DNA from: Stakelama sediminis
GTDB lineage: Bacteria > Pseudomonadota > Alphaproteobacteria > Sphingomonadales > Sphingomonadaceae
NCBI RefSeq assembly: GCF_014199335.1
Contig: NZ_JACIJI010000002.1
Coordinates: 124,001 to 188,000, forward strand
Length of the DNA stretch: 64,000 bases
Reading direction: 5' to 3'
This document shows positions 36,680 to 48,838 of the stretch, piece by piece. The notes under the pieces were generated by a model. The model ran no database searches. It was not told the origin of the DNA and saw nothing but the letters and a program-made list of their open reading frames with translations. Position 1 is the stretch's first letter, and the number at the start of each line of letters is the position of its first letter. Made by a program: the position numbers and the translations under genes.

Positions 36680-37377
36680 GTATTTCCAAGAAATTGATGC
36701 TTGCCGCTGCGGCTGTTGCGCCGATGGCGCTGTCTGCCGCGGCCATTCCGGCGCATGCACAGGTGTCCGGCATCGCAACCGCCGAACCGACGGTCGCCAT
36801 TGCCGATTCGAACGCGTTCAAGACCGCGAATCAGCAGATCGCGACGACCTATAAATCCAATCTGGATCAGGCTCGCGCGAAAGAGCAGACCCGTCAGACC
36901 CTGCTCGCACAGCTCGATACCAACCACGACAAGCAGGTCGACAATGCTGAGTTGCAGAAAGCGCAGCAGGAAAAGAGCCCGGTTCTGAAGCAGGTTCAGC
37001 AGATTGACGACGAAATCAACAAGCTGAACGATCCGGCAATCAAGGCGCAGGCCTATGCCATCGAGCAGATCGCCCAGAAATATCAGGTCGCTCAGGATGC
37101 AGTCGTTGCCGCGAAGAAGGTCAATGTGATCCTCTCTCCCGACTCGCTGCTTTATGCACCGGATTCGGCTAATATTACCGACGATCTGACCAAGCAGCTC
37201 AATGCGACGGTGCCGTCGGTTTCGATCGCGGTTCCCGCCAACTGGCAGCCGAGCCGTCAGATCATGAACCTGCAGAAGCAGATCCAGCAGATCCAGCAGA
37301 TCGCGGCTTTGCGCGCCGCGCAGCAGCAGCAGACCACGCAGCCGGCGAAGACGTCCCCGGCGCCCAAGGGTCGATGA
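36676..37377 (+). CDS. OmpH/Skp-like periplasmic chaperone with an EF-hand-like loop
   Basis: A 233-residue exported protein (signal peptide ends at PAHAQ) in the position of skp, right after bamA. The helical, Gln/Lys/Ala-rich body fits an OmpH/Skp coiled-coil chaperone that holds unfolded outer-membrane proteins. Residues 81-92 ([12 protein letters not shown]) place acidic or polar ligands at loop positions 1, 3, 5, 9 and 12 as in a calcium-binding EF-hand, which classical Skp lacks. The C-terminal QIQQIQQI and Pro/Lys tail is low complexity. The start overlaps the bamA stop (ATGA). Confidence 0.82.
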   Translation: MSISKKLMLAAAAVAPMALSAAAIPAHAQVSGIATAEPTVAIADSNAFKTANQQIATTYKSNLDQARAKEQTRQTLLAQLDTNHDKQVDNAELQKAQQEKSPVLKQVQQIDDEINKLNDPAIKAQAYAIEQIAQKYQVAQDAVVAAKKVNVILSPDSLLYAPDSANITDDLTKQLNATVPSVSIAVPANWQPSRQIMNLQKQIQQIQQIAALRAAQQQQTTQPAKTSPAPKGR

Positions 37378-37853
37378 GCGAGGGAACCGAACCCCGCGCC
37401 GCCATCGGTCCGCTCGATATCGGGCGGGTCATGGCGGCGCTGCCCCATCGCTATCCGATGTTGCTGGTTGACCGGGTCGAGAGGCTGATCCCCGATCAGT
37501 CGATCAGGGCGATCAAGGCGGTCACGATCAATGAGGGCTTTTTTCAGGGGCACTTCCCCGGTCGCCCGATCATGCCCGGTGTCCTGATCGTAGAGGCGCT
37601 GGCACAGGCGGCGGGCGTTCTGGCGGTTGAATCGCTGGGCCTCGCCGGTACCGGCAAGCTTGTTTATTTCATGGCGATTGACGGGGCAAAGTTCCGCAAG
37701 CCCGTGGAACCGGGCGTATTGCTGACGCTGGAAGCGGAATTCGTGCAGAAGCGCGCCAAGGTGTGCAAATTCGCCGGGCGGGCATCGATCGATGAAGAGC
37801 TGGCGGCGGAAGCGAATTTCACTGCCATGATCGCGGATCCGCCAGCGGCCTGA
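37374..37853 (+). CDS. fabZ: 3-hydroxyacyl-[acyl-carrier-protein] dehydratase FabZ
   Basis: A 159-residue fatty-acid synthesis dehydratase. The catalytic His is in [11 protein letters not shown], and the Glu in [20 protein letters not shown]. The start overlaps the ompH-like stop (ATGA). In LPS-making relatives lpxD precedes and lpxA follows fabZ; neither is present here. A strong terminator-like hairpin comes 21 bases after the stop. Confidence 0.96.
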   Translation: MSEGTEPRAAIGPLDIGRVMAALPHRYPMLLVDRVERLIPDQSIRAIKAVTINEGFFQGHFPGRPIMPGVLIVEALAQAAGVLAVESLGLAGTGKLVYFMAIDGAKFRKPVEPGVLLTLEAEFVQKRAKVCKFAGRASIDEELAAEANFTAMIADPPAA

Positions 37854-37874
37854 ATCATCGCTGGCTTGCAATTC

Positions 37875-37910
37875 TGAAGCGGTGCCTGTATCGGCGCCGC
37901 TTCATCCTTT
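37875..37910 (+). terminator. Terminator-like hairpin after fabZ
   Basis: TGAAGCGGTGCC (37875-37886) and GGCGCCGCTTCA (37893-37904) form a 12-bp stem with one G-T wobble, followed by TCCTTT. It probably closes the pyrH-fabZ operon. Confidence 0.65.
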
Positions 37911-37912
37911 CC

Positions 37913-37931
37913 GGCTGGTCGGAAACCAGCC
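37913..37931 (+). promoter_or_regulatory. Leader hairpin before rpmE
   Basis: GGCTGGT (37913-37919) pairs with ACCAGCC (37925-37931) around a CGGAA loop. It ends three bases before the GGAG of rpmE, so it could influence rpmE translation. Confidence 0.45.
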
Positions 37932-37948
37932 ACATGGAGTTTATTTCG

Positions 37949-38179
37949 ATGAAAAAAGATCTTCATCCCGAATATCATACCATCAAGGTGCAGATGACCG
38001 ACGGCACCGTGTTCGAAACGCGCTCCACCTGGGGCAGCGAGGGCGACACGCTGCAGCTCGACATCGATCCCAAGTCGCATCCGGCATGGACCGGCGGCAA
38101 CCAGCGTCTGCTTGATGCGGGTGGTCAGGTTGCGCGCTTCAACAAGCGTTTCGGCGGGCTTTCGCTCGGCAAGAAATAA
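37949..38179 (+). CDS. rpmE: 50S ribosomal protein L31
   Basis: A 76-residue ribosomal protein starting [19 protein letters not shown], with [25 protein letters not shown] near the end, as in alphaproteobacterial L31. It lacks the four zinc-binding cysteines of C+ type L31, so it is the zinc-free kind. The ATG at 37949 lies ten bases after GGAG. Two hairpins precede it. Confidence 0.95.
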   Translation: MKKDLHPEYHTIKVQMTDGTVFETRSTWGSEGDTLQLDIDPKSHPAWTGGNQRLLDAGGQVARFNKRFGGLSLGKK

Positions 38180-38239
38180 TGGTTCGAACGGCGCGCTGAT
38201 TAACGTGCCGTTAGCCATTGTCCGATTAGGGTTTGCGGG

Positions 38240-38578
38240 ATGATAGAGACCGCGAAACCCGTGCGACTGGCAGCAGAATTCGAACCGGCGGATCCAAAGG
38301 ACCGGCGACGCTCACGGCGTGCGCCGGTTTCCTTTGATGCCAGGCTGGGGCGTGGTGGGCTGGATCGGGCGCTGTGTCGCGTTACCGACATTTCCATGCA
38401 TGGCTGCAGGGTGCAGACCTATTCCCCGATGCAGCGTAATTCGCAGATATGGCTCACGCTGCCCGGTCATGCGCCGATCGTCGCAACCGTGCGATGGGCC
38501 AATGATTTCGAAGCAGGGTGCGAATTCGAAACCGCGCTGGATGAGGCGTATTTCGATCAGTTGGCCGAGCGCGAATAA
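38240..38578 (+). CDS. PilZ domain protein
   Basis: A 112-residue single-domain protein. The PilZ c-di-GMP-binding signature is visible as an Arg-rich RRRSRR segment (about residues 22-27) followed after one strand by DISMHGC (D/N-x-S-x-x-G). It should sense the second messenger c-di-GMP and act on motility, adhesion or exopolysaccharide through an unknown partner. It stands alone after rpmE. Confidence 0.88.
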   Translation: MIETAKPVRLAAEFEPADPKDRRRSRRAPVSFDARLGRGGLDRALCRVTDISMHGCRVQTYSPMQRNSQIWLTLPGHAPIVATVRWANDFEAGCEFETALDEAYFDQLAERE

Positions 38579-38617
38579 TCGATCCGGCTGCACGGCAACA
38601 TAATCGCTCGCCCTGTC

Positions 38618-38830
38618 TCAGGCCGTCAGTGTTACCGGATAGCCGAGTGCCATGACCGCAGCCGTGCCCAGCAACAGAATAGCCAGTACCGCGGAAGCTG
38701 ACATCACGCTCCATCCTGCGAGCAACAGTGCAGGCGCATGGTCGCGCTCTTCTTTGCGGTTGCGTTCGACCGACATCAGAACGAACATGGCAGTCAGGCC
38801 ATAAAGAAACAATGCAATCTGAATCAGCAC
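38618..38830 (-). CDS. Small two-helix membrane protein
   Basis: A 70-residue hypothetical protein, taking the GTG at 38830, which has GCGGGGAC upstream. It has two hydrophobic helices (IQIALFLYGLTAMFVLM and LLAGWSVMSASAVLAILLLGTAAVMAL) linked by a charged loop ERNRKEERDH. No family is recognised. It is transcribed away from alaS and convergent with the PilZ gene. Confidence 0.5.
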   Translation of the reverse strand: MLIQIALFLYGLTAMFVLMSVERNRKEERDHAPALLLAGWSVMSASAVLAILLLGTAAVMALGYPVTLTA

Positions 38831-39033
38831 TTTTTGTCCCCGCAACACCGTTGGCCGCCCGCACCGATACGGCAAAGTCAGTTAACGTCGGCTTGATGGC
38901 GTAGCTGTCGGGCTGATTTTTGCTGCGATGCGGCAATATTCCTTTGCCGCGCCGACAAGCAATTGTCCATGCCGTTCATTGTCATCGAACCGTTTCGCTT
39001 GAGCAAAACGCGTTGCGCGCTTAAGTCGGCAGG

Positions 39034-41694
<2,661 letters not shown>

Positions 41695-41720
41695 GGAAGA
41701 GTATCGTAGCGGCGGGCGGA

Positions 41721-43508
41721 TTACCCCTCCGCCGCTTCTTCTCCTTCCCCAAGCCGGATGTGCTTCAGCCGCGGCTCCCGCTCCAGTCCGGCGGCGTCCT
41801 TGATCGCCTTGCGCATCTGGTCGCGCTTTTCGTGGATCGACGCGATGACCGGGCCGACCGCGACGCCGAGATCGACCAGCACCGCTTCGGAGAGTTGCAG
41901 CGAGCTTTCCAGCGTTTCGGGCACCGCGTCGGTGGCGCCCGCCTTGTAAAGTTCGGCGGCATGGTTCCAGTCGCGGGCACGGGCGATGATCGGCAGAGCG
42001 GGCACCCAGCCACGCACCCGGCGGCACAGGCGAACCGTCAGCACCGGCTCGTCCATCGTCAAAATCAGGGCATCCGCCCGCCCCAGATTGAGCCGGTCGA
42101 CCAGCTCCGGGCGCGACACATCGCCGAAGATGATGGGATAGCCGTCGCGCCGCGCTTCGTTGACGCAGTCGATATCGGCCTCGACCGCCACGAATTTGCG
42201 GTCGTGCATCCGCAGCATGTCCGCAACCGTGCGACCTACGCGACCGAAGCCGATCACCACCGTTCCCGGTCCTTCCGCCGCGACATCGGCTTCGGGCGGT
42301 AAATCCCCGCTCCAATATTCGATGCGGCGTGCGATGATCTGCCCCGCCTTGGCAAGCAGCGGTGTGATGGTCAGGCCGATTGCCGTCACCGTGGTCCAGA
42401 ACGCGACGGTGGAAGGCAGGATCAGCCCGGCAGCGCCCGCCGTTCCCAGCACGATCAGCGTCGTTTCCGACGGGCTGGCCATCATCACGCCGGTTTCGGC
42501 CGCGGTGCCGGTGCGCGCGCCGGTCAGCTTGACCAGCGCCGTCGTCACTGCCGCCTTCACCACCATGACGCCGACAATGGCGATCAGGAGCATTCCCCAG
42601 TTTGCACCGATCAGCCGCAGGTCCAGCCGCATCCCGACGGTGATCAGGAACACGCCCAGCGCCAGTCCCTTGAACGGCGCGGTCATTACCTCGACCTCGC
42701 TATGATATTCGGTTTCGGCGATCAGCAGCCCTGCGAGCAGCGCACCGACGATGGGCGACAGTCCCGCCGCCGCCGTCGCCAGGCTGGCGATGATGACGAC
42801 CAGCAGGCTTGCCGCAAGGAACAGTTCCGGGCTTTTCGTGCGCGCTGCCTGTCCGAACATGCGCGGCAATATCAGCCGCCCGCCGATATAGAGCAGGACC
42901 ACCGTAATGCCGCCCCGGATCGCGACCTGCATTATGTTGTTCCAGCCATCGGCGTCGGCATTGGGGGCAAGCGCGCCGAGCATGAAGATGATCGGCACCA
43001 GAGCCACATCCTCGAACAGCAGCATCGCAAAGGCGGAGCGGCCCGATGCGCTCTGCGTCCCCGCCAACGGCAGGACAAGCGCGGTCGATGACAGCGCCAG
43101 TGCAAGCCCCAGCCCGATCGCGCCGCCCCATGCCTGTCCGATGAAATGCAACGCCACGCCGATGATGAGCGCAGAACCGAGCAGTTCCGCCGCGCCGACC
43201 CCGAACACCAGCGTACGCATCGCCCAGAGGCGCTTGAATGACAATTCAAGGCCGATGGAGAAAAGAAGCAGAATGATGCCGAACTCGGCAAAGGGTTCGA
43301 TGCCGTGCGGATCGGAAATGGTGAAATAATACAGCCAGGGATACTGGCCCACCAAGGCCCCCAACCCCGCAGGGCCGACCAGCAGGCCGACCAGAATGAA
43401 CCCGATCACCGGGCTGATCCGGTAGCGTGCAAAGGCGGGGATGACCAGCCCTGCCGCCCCTAGGATCACCAGCGCATCGCTGAGCCCGCTATTGTGGAGA
43501 TCGAACAT
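41721..43508 (-). CDS. CPA2-family K+/H+ antiporter with TrkA-N domain (KefB/KefC-like)
   Basis: A 595-residue transporter. The first 390 residues form about twelve membrane helices of the CPA2 exchanger (for example FAEFGIILLLFSIGLELSFKRLW and LALSSTALVLPLA). The cytoplasmic RCK domain follows with the nucleotide-binding GFGRVGRTVADMLR. Kef systems export potassium in exchange for protons under electrophile stress; no ancillary KefF/KefG reductase gene is adjacent. The gene is divergent from an FAD oxidoreductase gene 43 bases away, which may or may not be related. Confidence 0.9.
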   Translation of the reverse strand: MFDLHNSGLSDALVILGAAGLVIPAFARYRISPVIGFILVGLLVGPAGLGALVGQYPWLYYFTISDPHGIEPFAEFGIILLLFSIGLELSFKRLWAMRTLVFGVGAAELLGSALIIGVALHFIGQAWGGAIGLGLALALSSTALVLPLAGTQSASGRSAFAMLLFEDVALVPIIFMLGALAPNADADGWNNIMQVAIRGGITVVLLYIGGRLILPRMFGQAARTKSPELFLAASLLVVIIASLATAAAGLSPIVGALLAGLLIAETEYHSEVEVMTAPFKGLALGVFLITVGMRLDLRLIGANWGMLLIAIVGVMVVKAAVTTALVKLTGARTGTAAETGVMMASPSETTLIVLGTAGAAGLILPSTVAFWTTVTAIGLTITPLLAKAGQIIARRIEYWSGDLPPEADVAAEGPGTVVIGFGRVGRTVADMLRMHDRKFVAVEADIDCVNEARRDGYPIIFGDVSRPELVDRLNLGRADALILTMDEPVLTVRLCRRVRGWVPALPIIARARDWNHAAELYKAGATDAVPETLESSLQLSEAVLVDLGVAVGPVIASIHEKRDQMRKAIKDAAGLEREPRLKHIRLGEGEEAAEG

Positions 43509-43551
43509 TACATGGCATCTAACCAGCGATTTGGACTATTGTCATGCTGCA

Positions 43552-44763
43552 ATGAACGGGATCGACACAGATATCTGCATCGTAGGCGGTGGTCCTGCCG
43601 GAATGATGGCCGGATTGTTGTTCGCGCGTGCTGGCGTGAAGACGCTGGTGCTGGAAAAACATGCGGACTTTCTGCGTGATTTTCGTGGCGACACGGTGCA
43701 TCCGTCGACCCTGACGCTCTTTCATGAACTGGGATTGCTGGATGCGTTGCTGAAGCGCCCGCACCAGCGCGTCGACCGGATCGGCGCACGTATTGCGGGA
43801 CAGCGCGTCGAAATTGCCGATTTCACGCATTTGCCTGTCCCCGCGCCCTATATCGCGCTGATGCCGCAATGGCATTTCCTCGACTTCATCGCTGATGTGG
43901 CCGGAGCGCAGGATTGCTTTACCTTGCGCCAATCGTGCGAAGCGACCGGGCTGGTCGAAGAAAAGGGGCGTGTCAGCGGCGTTCGAACGAAGGATGGCGA
44001 AGAGATTCGGGCGAGGCTGGTGCTGGCGGCGGACGGGCGTCATTCGGTTCTCCGGCAGGCCGCGAAGCTGCAATCGACGGAGATCGGTGCACCGATGGAT
44101 GTTTTCTGGTTCCGCCTGCCGAAGACGCAGGCGCCGGACAATGACTCGATGGGCGTGTTCGATACCGGCCGCATTTTCGTACTCATCGACCGTGGTGATT
44201 ATTGGCAATGCGCTTTCGTCTTTTCCAAGGGCGCGGCAGAACGGATTCGGAAGGCGGGACTGGACGCGTTTCGTGAGCGGGTTCGCGACATCGGGCCGGA
44301 AACGGCGCAGGGTGCCGACCATCTCCGAAGCTGGGACGATGTGAAACTGCTGACGGTTGCGGTCGACCGCCTCGAATGCTGGCATAAGCCCGGACTGCAG
44401 ATTATCGGCGATGCCGCACATGCCATGTCGCCGATCGGCGGGGTGGGTATCAATCTGGCCGTGCAGGATGCGGTGGCTGCGGCGAACCTGCTTGCCGGGC
44501 CGATCGCGGCAGGGAAGGATCCCGATCCGCTCCTCCACAAGATTGCGCAGCGCCGGATGTGGCCGACACGGATGACGCAGGGAATGCAGAGAGCGATTCA
44601 GGATCGCGTGATCGCGCCCTTGCTCACGGACGGAAAACCGCTTGAGCGACCACCGCTGGTCGCGCGGGCGTTTGATCGATTTTCGCCGCTGCGCCGTCTG
44701 CCTGCACGGATCATCGGACTGGGGTTCCGGCCAGAGCATATCGCCTCTCCGAAAGCCGGATAG
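43552..44763 (+). CDS. FAD-dependent oxidoreductase/monooxygenase (UbiH/PheA type)
   Basis: A 403-residue flavoprotein of the aromatic hydroxylase family. The FAD site CIVGGGPAGMMAGLLFARAG with LEKH is at the N-terminus, and GDAAHAMSPIGGVGINLAVQDA is the second FAD/ribityl motif. ADGRHSVLR is the DG motif. The substrate is unknown: similarity of layout to ubiquinone hydroxylases or to polyketide/aromatic monooxygenases does not settle it. The ATG at 43552 lies in the short gap divergent from the antiporter gene. Confidence 0.87.
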   Translation: MNGIDTDICIVGGGPAGMMAGLLFARAGVKTLVLEKHADFLRDFRGDTVHPSTLTLFHELGLLDALLKRPHQRVDRIGARIAGQRVEIADFTHLPVPAPYIALMPQWHFLDFIADVAGAQDCFTLRQSCEATGLVEEKGRVSGVRTKDGEEIRARLVLAADGRHSVLRQAAKLQSTEIGAPMDVFWFRLPKTQAPDNDSMGVFDTGRIFVLIDRGDYWQCAFVFSKGAAERIRKAGLDAFRERVRDIGPETAQGADHLRSWDDVKLLTVAVDRLECWHKPGLQIIGDAAHAMSPIGGVGINLAVQDAVAAANLLAGPIAAGKDPDPLLHKIAQRRMWPTRMTQGMQRAIQDRVIAPLLTDGKPLERPPLVARAFDRFSPLRRLPARIIGLGFRPEHIASPKAG

Positions 44764-44771
44764 GCGGCAAC

Positions 44772-44803
44772 AAAAAAGGCCCCGGCGTTTCCACCGGAGC
44801 CTT
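44772..44803 (-). terminator. Intrinsic terminator after icd
   Basis: On the minus strand GGCTCCGG and CCGGGGCC-type arms (44778-44803) form a stem followed by six U's (44777 to 44772), 32 bases past the icd stop. It may also serve the convergent oxidoreductase gene. Confidence 0.8.
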
Positions 44804-44834
44804 CGCGATTTCGGCATGGGCCGGTTGGGTGCGT

Positions 44835-46061
44835 TCAGCCCAGACCCTGCTTTTTCATTTCGGTTTCCAGATTGACGCGGATCGCCTCAAAGAACTGTTC
44901 CGTCGTCATCCAGTCCTGATCCGGACCGATCAGAATGGCGAGATCCTTGGTCATCTGGCCACCCTGCACGGTGTCGATGCAGACTTTTTCCAGCGTTTCG
45001 GCAAACTTCGTCACGTCGGGCGTGTCGTCGAATTTGCCGCGATATTTCAGGCCGCCGGTCCAGGCGAAGATCGACGCGATGGGGTTGGTCGACGTCGCCT
45101 TGCCCGCCTGATGCTGGCGGTAATGGCGGGTGACGGTGCCGTGCGCCGCTTCGGCTTCCACCGTCTTGCCGTCCGGAGTCATCAGCACCGACGTCATCAG
45201 GCCAAGGCTGCCGAAGCCCTGTGCGACTTGATCCGACTGCACGTCGCCGTCATAGTTCTTACAGGCCCAGACGAATTCGCCATGCCATTTCAGCGCGCTG
45301 GCGACCATGTCGTCGATCAGGCGGTGCTGATATTCGATCCCCGCATCCTTGAACTTGGCTTCGAATTCGGTTTCGAAGATTTCCTGGAAGATGTCCTTGA
45401 AGCGGCCGTCATAGGCTTTCAGGATGGTGTTCTTCGTCGACAGATAGACCGGCCATTTACGCTGCAGGCCATAGTTCATCGACGCGCGCGCAAAGTCGCG
45501 GATCGATTCGTCGAGATTATACATGCCCATCGCAACGCCAGAGCTGGGGAAGTCGAACACTTCCTCCTCGATCGTCTGGCCGTCGGTGCCTTCCCATTTC
45601 ATGGTCAGCTTGCCTGCACCCGGCACCTTGAAATCGGTTGCCTTATACTGATCTCCGAACGCGTGACGGCCGACGACGATCGGTTTCGTCCAGCCGGGAA
45701 CGAGGCGCGGCACGTTGTTCATCACGATCGGTTCGCGGAACACCACGCCGCCCAGGATGTTACGGATCGTGCCGTTGGGCGAACGCCACATCTTTTTCAG
45801 GCCGAATTCTTCTACGCGCGCTTCGTCCGGCGTGATCGTCGCGCACTTGACGCCGACACCATGCTTCTGGATCGCCTTGGCAGCGTCGACGGTGATCTTG
45901 TCGTCGGTCTCGTCGCGCTTTTCGATGCCGAGGTCGTAATATTCCAGATCGATGTCGAGATAGGGCTGGATCAGCCGCTCCCGGATCCATGCCCAGATGA
46001 TGCGGGTCATTTCGTCGCCGTCGATTTCGACGACCGGGTTTTTCACCTTGATCTTCGCCAT
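44835..46061 (-). CDS. icd: NADP-dependent isocitrate dehydrogenase
   Basis: A 408-residue TCA-cycle enzyme making 2-oxoglutarate and NADPH. It is of the eukaryote-like homodimeric subfamily II, seen from [20 protein letters not shown] at the start, [23 protein letters not shown] in the metal site and the [17 protein letters not shown] region. Length fits that subfamily and differs from the E. coli type. It is a single-gene unit with its own terminator. Confidence 0.97.
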   Translation of the reverse strand: MAKIKVKNPVVEIDGDEMTRIIWAWIRERLIQPYLDIDLEYYDLGIEKRDETDDKITVDAAKAIQKHGVGVKCATITPDEARVEEFGLKKMWRSPNGTIRNILGGVVFREPIVMNNVPRLVPGWTKPIVVGRHAFGDQYKATDFKVPGAGKLTMKWEGTDGQTIEEEVFDFPSSGVAMGMYNLDESIRDFARASMNYGLQRKWPVYLSTKNTILKAYDGRFKDIFQEIFETEFEAKFKDAGIEYQHRLIDDMVASALKWHGEFVWACKNYDGDVQSDQVAQGFGSLGLMTSVLMTPDGKTVEAEAAHGTVTRHYRQHQAGKATSTNPIASIFAWTGGLKYRGKFDDTPDVTKFAETLEKVCIDTVQGGQMTKDLAILIGPDQDWMTTEQFFEAIRVNLETEMKKQGLG

Positions 46062-46229
46062 ATGCTCGCTTTCTTTGAAACCGTGGAATGTTTGATCGAG
46101 CGTCTAGGCAAGAGCCGGGACGGGATCAAGTCGCGGGCGAGCAAAAGCCGGGTATAAGGCCGTATGGATCGCCATTTGGATGATGGGGGCCGCATGATCG
46201 CTTTAACTTTCTGCAGGGCGAATGCGCCT

Positions 46230-46964
46230 TCATCGCGCGGCGAACCACCAGCGTTGTTGCCATGCACGCAGTTCCGGCACCGGCTTTCCGGCGCCATTGA
46301 CGGCGGGGCGATAGCGAAAGCGCTGTTCGATCAGTCGACAGGTCGTTGTATCCAGTGCGGCGTTGCCACTGGAAACAGCGGTTCGGCATCCATGCGGACG
46401 GCCGTCGGTTCCAACCGTGAACTGGACGATGACGTTGCCGCTTGCACCGGCTCGACTGGCGGCGCGCGGATAATCGCGGTTGCGGATTTCACCGGCAATC
46501 TTTTCGGCGCGCATAGCGATCCCGCCGCCGTCGCCGTTCCCACCGCCTCCGCTGCCCGTGCCCGAACCCTCGCCACCGCCACCAGTGCCACGATCGGCCA
46601 TGTCCGATGCGCCCGACACAGGGCTTTCGCCCGAAGCTGCCACCGGCGGTACTGTCTCGATCGGTCTGGGCGGAATCCGGACGATCGGTTTGGGTGCAAC
46701 CACGGGACTGGCAAGTGCCTTTTTGGCCAGTGGTGCGGCGCGACCGGGATCGGGCTTTGCCCGTATCGGTGCCCGTGTCACAGGCGGCGGTGGCGGCGAA
46801 GGCGGAACTTCGAATGTCGCCAGAGAGGGCTGGATATGGCGCAGAATGGATGGCCGCAGACCCGCGAGCAGTACGAAACCCAGCATTGCGACAATAGCGC
46901 AGGACAGCAGCGCTGCACCGATTCGTTCTTTCCGCCGGTTCTGCCCGATCTTCATTCCAGCCAT
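46230..46964 (-). CDS. TonB-family energy transducer-like protein
   Basis: A 244-residue inner-membrane protein with one N-terminal helix (IGAALLSCAIVAMLGFVLLAG), a Pro-rich periplasmic region (PPSPPPPPVTRAPIRAKP), a Gly-rich stretch and a C-terminal TonB-like domain (YPRAASRAGASGNVIVQFTVGTDG). It probably passes proton-motive energy to TonB-dependent receptors such as the one at the start of the window. No exbB/exbD genes are beside it. The start is uncertain: MAG at 46964 and MKIG at 46955 are both possible, and a GTG at 46985 less likely. Confidence 0.8.
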   Translation of the reverse strand: MAGMKIGQNRRKERIGAALLSCAIVAMLGFVLLAGLRPSILRHIQPSLATFEVPPSPPPPPVTRAPIRAKPDPGRAAPLAKKALASPVVAPKPIVRIPPRPIETVPPVAASGESPVSGASDMADRGTGGGGEGSGTGSGGGGNGDGGGIAMRAEKIAGEIRNRDYPRAASRAGASGNVIVQFTVGTDGRPHGCRTAVSSGNAALDTTTCRLIEQRFRYRPAVNGAGKPVPELRAWQQRWWFAAR

Positions 46965-47049
46965 TCTATTGCGGGTTGCCTCCACGGGGAAGGAACAGGA
47001 TATGCCTGACCGGATTGTATTATATCGGCACCACAGCTAGACGAAGAAC

Positions 47050-47778
47050 ATGGCATCGCTAGACAAGCCGGAAATCGGCACCACCACCGTAAAATGGCGT
47101 TTTCCCGCCATGCATCCCGAAGGACGCAAATATGTCCTGATCGCGCTCGCCCTGACACTGTTGAGCTGGTTTTTATGGGATGTTCTGACCTGGCCGATGC
47201 TGGGGCTGACGGTTTGGGTCGCGGCATTTTTTCGCGATCCAGTGCGTGTGACCCCTGCGGGTGACGATCTGGTCGTGGCGCCTGCCGACGGGCTGATCAC
47301 GATGATTCAGCGCGTGCCCGTGCCGCCCGAGCTGGCCGGTGAAGACGGGCTCGGCAATGGCGAATTGGAACGGGTGTCGATTTTCATGAGCGTGTTTGAC
47401 GTGCATGTGAACCGCACCGCCATTCCCGGCACGATCAAGCGCGTCGTCTATATCTCCGGCAAGTTCCTCAACGCCGATCTCGACAAGGCGAGCGAGGAAA
47501 ATGAGCGTCAGCATATTCTGGTCGAGGGCAGTGACGGGCGCCGCGTCGGCTTTACCCAGATTGCAGGGCTGGTTGCGCGCCGGATCGTGACGTTCGTGAA
47601 GCCCGGTGACATTGTCGCGACCGGACAGCGGGTCGGTCTGATCCGCTTCGGCAGTCGCGTCGATGTCTATCTGCCGCCCGATGTGACGTGTCAGGTAACG
47701 CTTGGCCAGCGCAGTGTCGCGGGCGAAACGGTGATCGGCAGAGTGGGTGGCCGGACGGTCACCGGTATCGAACAGTGA
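47050..47778 (+). CDS. psd: Phosphatidylserine decarboxylase (short, PSD-A type)
   Basis: A 242-residue membrane-bound enzyme producing phosphatidylethanolamine. The self-cleavage site is [11 protein letters not shown] with Gly201-Ser202, where the Ser becomes the pyruvoyl group. An N-terminal hydrophobic pair of helices and SVFDVHVNR motif fit the short bacterial form. It overlaps pssA by four bases (GTGA), so synthesis and decarboxylation of phosphatidylserine are coupled. Confidence 0.95.
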   Translation: MASLDKPEIGTTTVKWRFPAMHPEGRKYVLIALALTLLSWFLWDVLTWPMLGLTVWVAAFFRDPVRVTPAGDDLVVAPADGLITMIQRVPVPPELAGEDGLGNGELERVSIFMSVFDVHVNRTAIPGTIKRVVYISGKFLNADLDKASEENERQHILVEGSDGRRVGFTQIAGLVARRIVTFVKPGDIVATGQRVGLIRFGSRVDVYLPPDVTCQVTLGQRSVAGETVIGRVGGRTVTGIEQ

Positions 47779-48578
47779 GGCGACCGCGCCGTCGTCCGAT
47801 GGCAGAGCGCGGGATTCCGCTGCGCGCCGTGGCGCCCAATGCCGTCACGGCGATGGCACTGTGTTCGGGGCTGACGGGAATCCGGTTCGCGATCGCGGCG
47901 GATTGGGAACGCGCGGTGCTGATGGTGTTGCTGGCCGGCGTGCTGGATGGCATCGACGGACGCATTGCCCGGCTGGTGCGTGGCGAAAGCCGCTTCGGTG
48001 CCGAACTGGATTCGCTGTCCGATGCGATTTCCTTCGGGGTGTCGCCTGCGATCATCCTGTATCTCTGGGCATTGGTGGACGTTCCGAAATTCGGCTGGAT
48101 CGTTACCCTGTTATATGCGGTGTTCTGCGCGCTGCGTCTGGCCCGGTTCAATGCGCGGATCGATGTCACTGACCAGCCGCATAAATCGGCAGGTTTTCTG
48201 ACAGGTGTTCCTGCCCCTGCAGGGGCGGCACTCGCGATGTTGCCGCTCTATCTGTGGATATGGACCGGGGAGCCGGTCTTTCATTCGCCGTGGCTGGTAA
48301 CGCCTTGGGTCGCGTTCTGTGCGTTTCTGATGGTGTCGAGTCTGGCAACCTATTCCTGGTCTTCGCTGAGATTGCGACGGAATATCCGGTTTGAAGCGAT
48401 CGTGGTGGTGGTCATTGCCGCCGCTGCGTTGATCACTGCGCCATGGCCGACGCTGACGGCACTGACATTGGGGTATCTTATTACCCTGCCGTTCAGCGTC
48501 CGTTCCTATCAGCGCATCAGGCGGCAGCGCGCCAGTATGACGAAGTCTGCTGCGCCTTTGCATGGACCGGAACAGTAA
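47775..48578 (+). CDS. pssA: CDP-diacylglycerol-serine O-phosphatidyltransferase
   Basis: A 267-residue membrane enzyme joining serine to CDP-diacylglycerol. The CDP-alcohol phosphotransferase motif [23 protein letters not shown] is complete. About seven hydrophobic helices follow. The GTG at 47775 overlaps the psd stop; the ATG at 47799 ([11 protein letters not shown]) is an alternative that would drop an Arg/Pro-rich start. The 3' end overlaps the tail of a small minus-strand gene by 62 bases. Confidence 0.93.
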   Translation: MRRPRRRPMAERGIPLRAVAPNAVTAMALCSGLTGIRFAIAADWERAVLMVLLAGVLDGIDGRIARLVRGESRFGAELDSLSDAISFGVSPAIILYLWALVDVPKFGWIVTLLYAVFCALRLARFNARIDVTDQPHKSAGFLTGVPAPAGAALAMLPLYLWIWTGEPVFHSPWLVTPWVAFCAFLMVSSLATYSWSSLRLRRNIRFEAIVVVVIAAAALITAPWPTLTALTLGYLITLPFSVRSYQRIRRQRASMTKSAAPLHGPEQ

Positions 48579-48756
48579 CAGCTCCCCGCACGCGCATTGC
48601 CGGGCGCCGTGGCAGGGGAGGCGTCTCTATGGCACCGAAAGCCTGTTTCAGCAGTGCAATGATACGTGCCCGTTGCGGAGCGACCGTAATTGCAACGCTC
48701 CAGACTGCCACGCCAAGAGCTGAGCCAAATACCAGAAATGCGACCACTGAACCCAT
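48517..48756 (-). CDS. Small single-span membrane protein under a predicted SOS promoter
   Basis: A 79-residue protein with one hydrophobic helix at the start (SVVAFLVFGSALGVAVWSVAI), then an amphipathic segment ARIIALLKQAFGAIE and a basic, Pro-rich tail. No family is recognised. The ATG at 48756 has GGAG six bases upstream; an ATG at 48768 is a weaker choice. Upstream on the same strand is a perfect TTGACA, a 17-base spacer holding a LexA box, and a CATAAA -10. The build and control recall the short membrane SOS division inhibitors such as SidA of Caulobacter, but the sequence link is not shown. It overlaps the end of pssA on the opposite strand. Confidence 0.6.
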   Translation of the reverse strand: MGSVVAFLVFGSALGVAVWSVAITVAPQRARIIALLKQAFGAIETPPLPRRPAMRVRGAVTVPVHAKAQQTSSYWRAAA

Positions 48757-48838
48757 CTCGATCTCCATCCCGAAGTGCGGAATCCAGCGCTTACAACCTG
48801 TTATACGCTGTAACGTTCCCGTGTTCCGTTATGGACAC

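Noticed and set aside
48815..48826. Second GTTC pair as another LexA box
   Set aside because: The spacing between the two GTTC is four bases, not seven.
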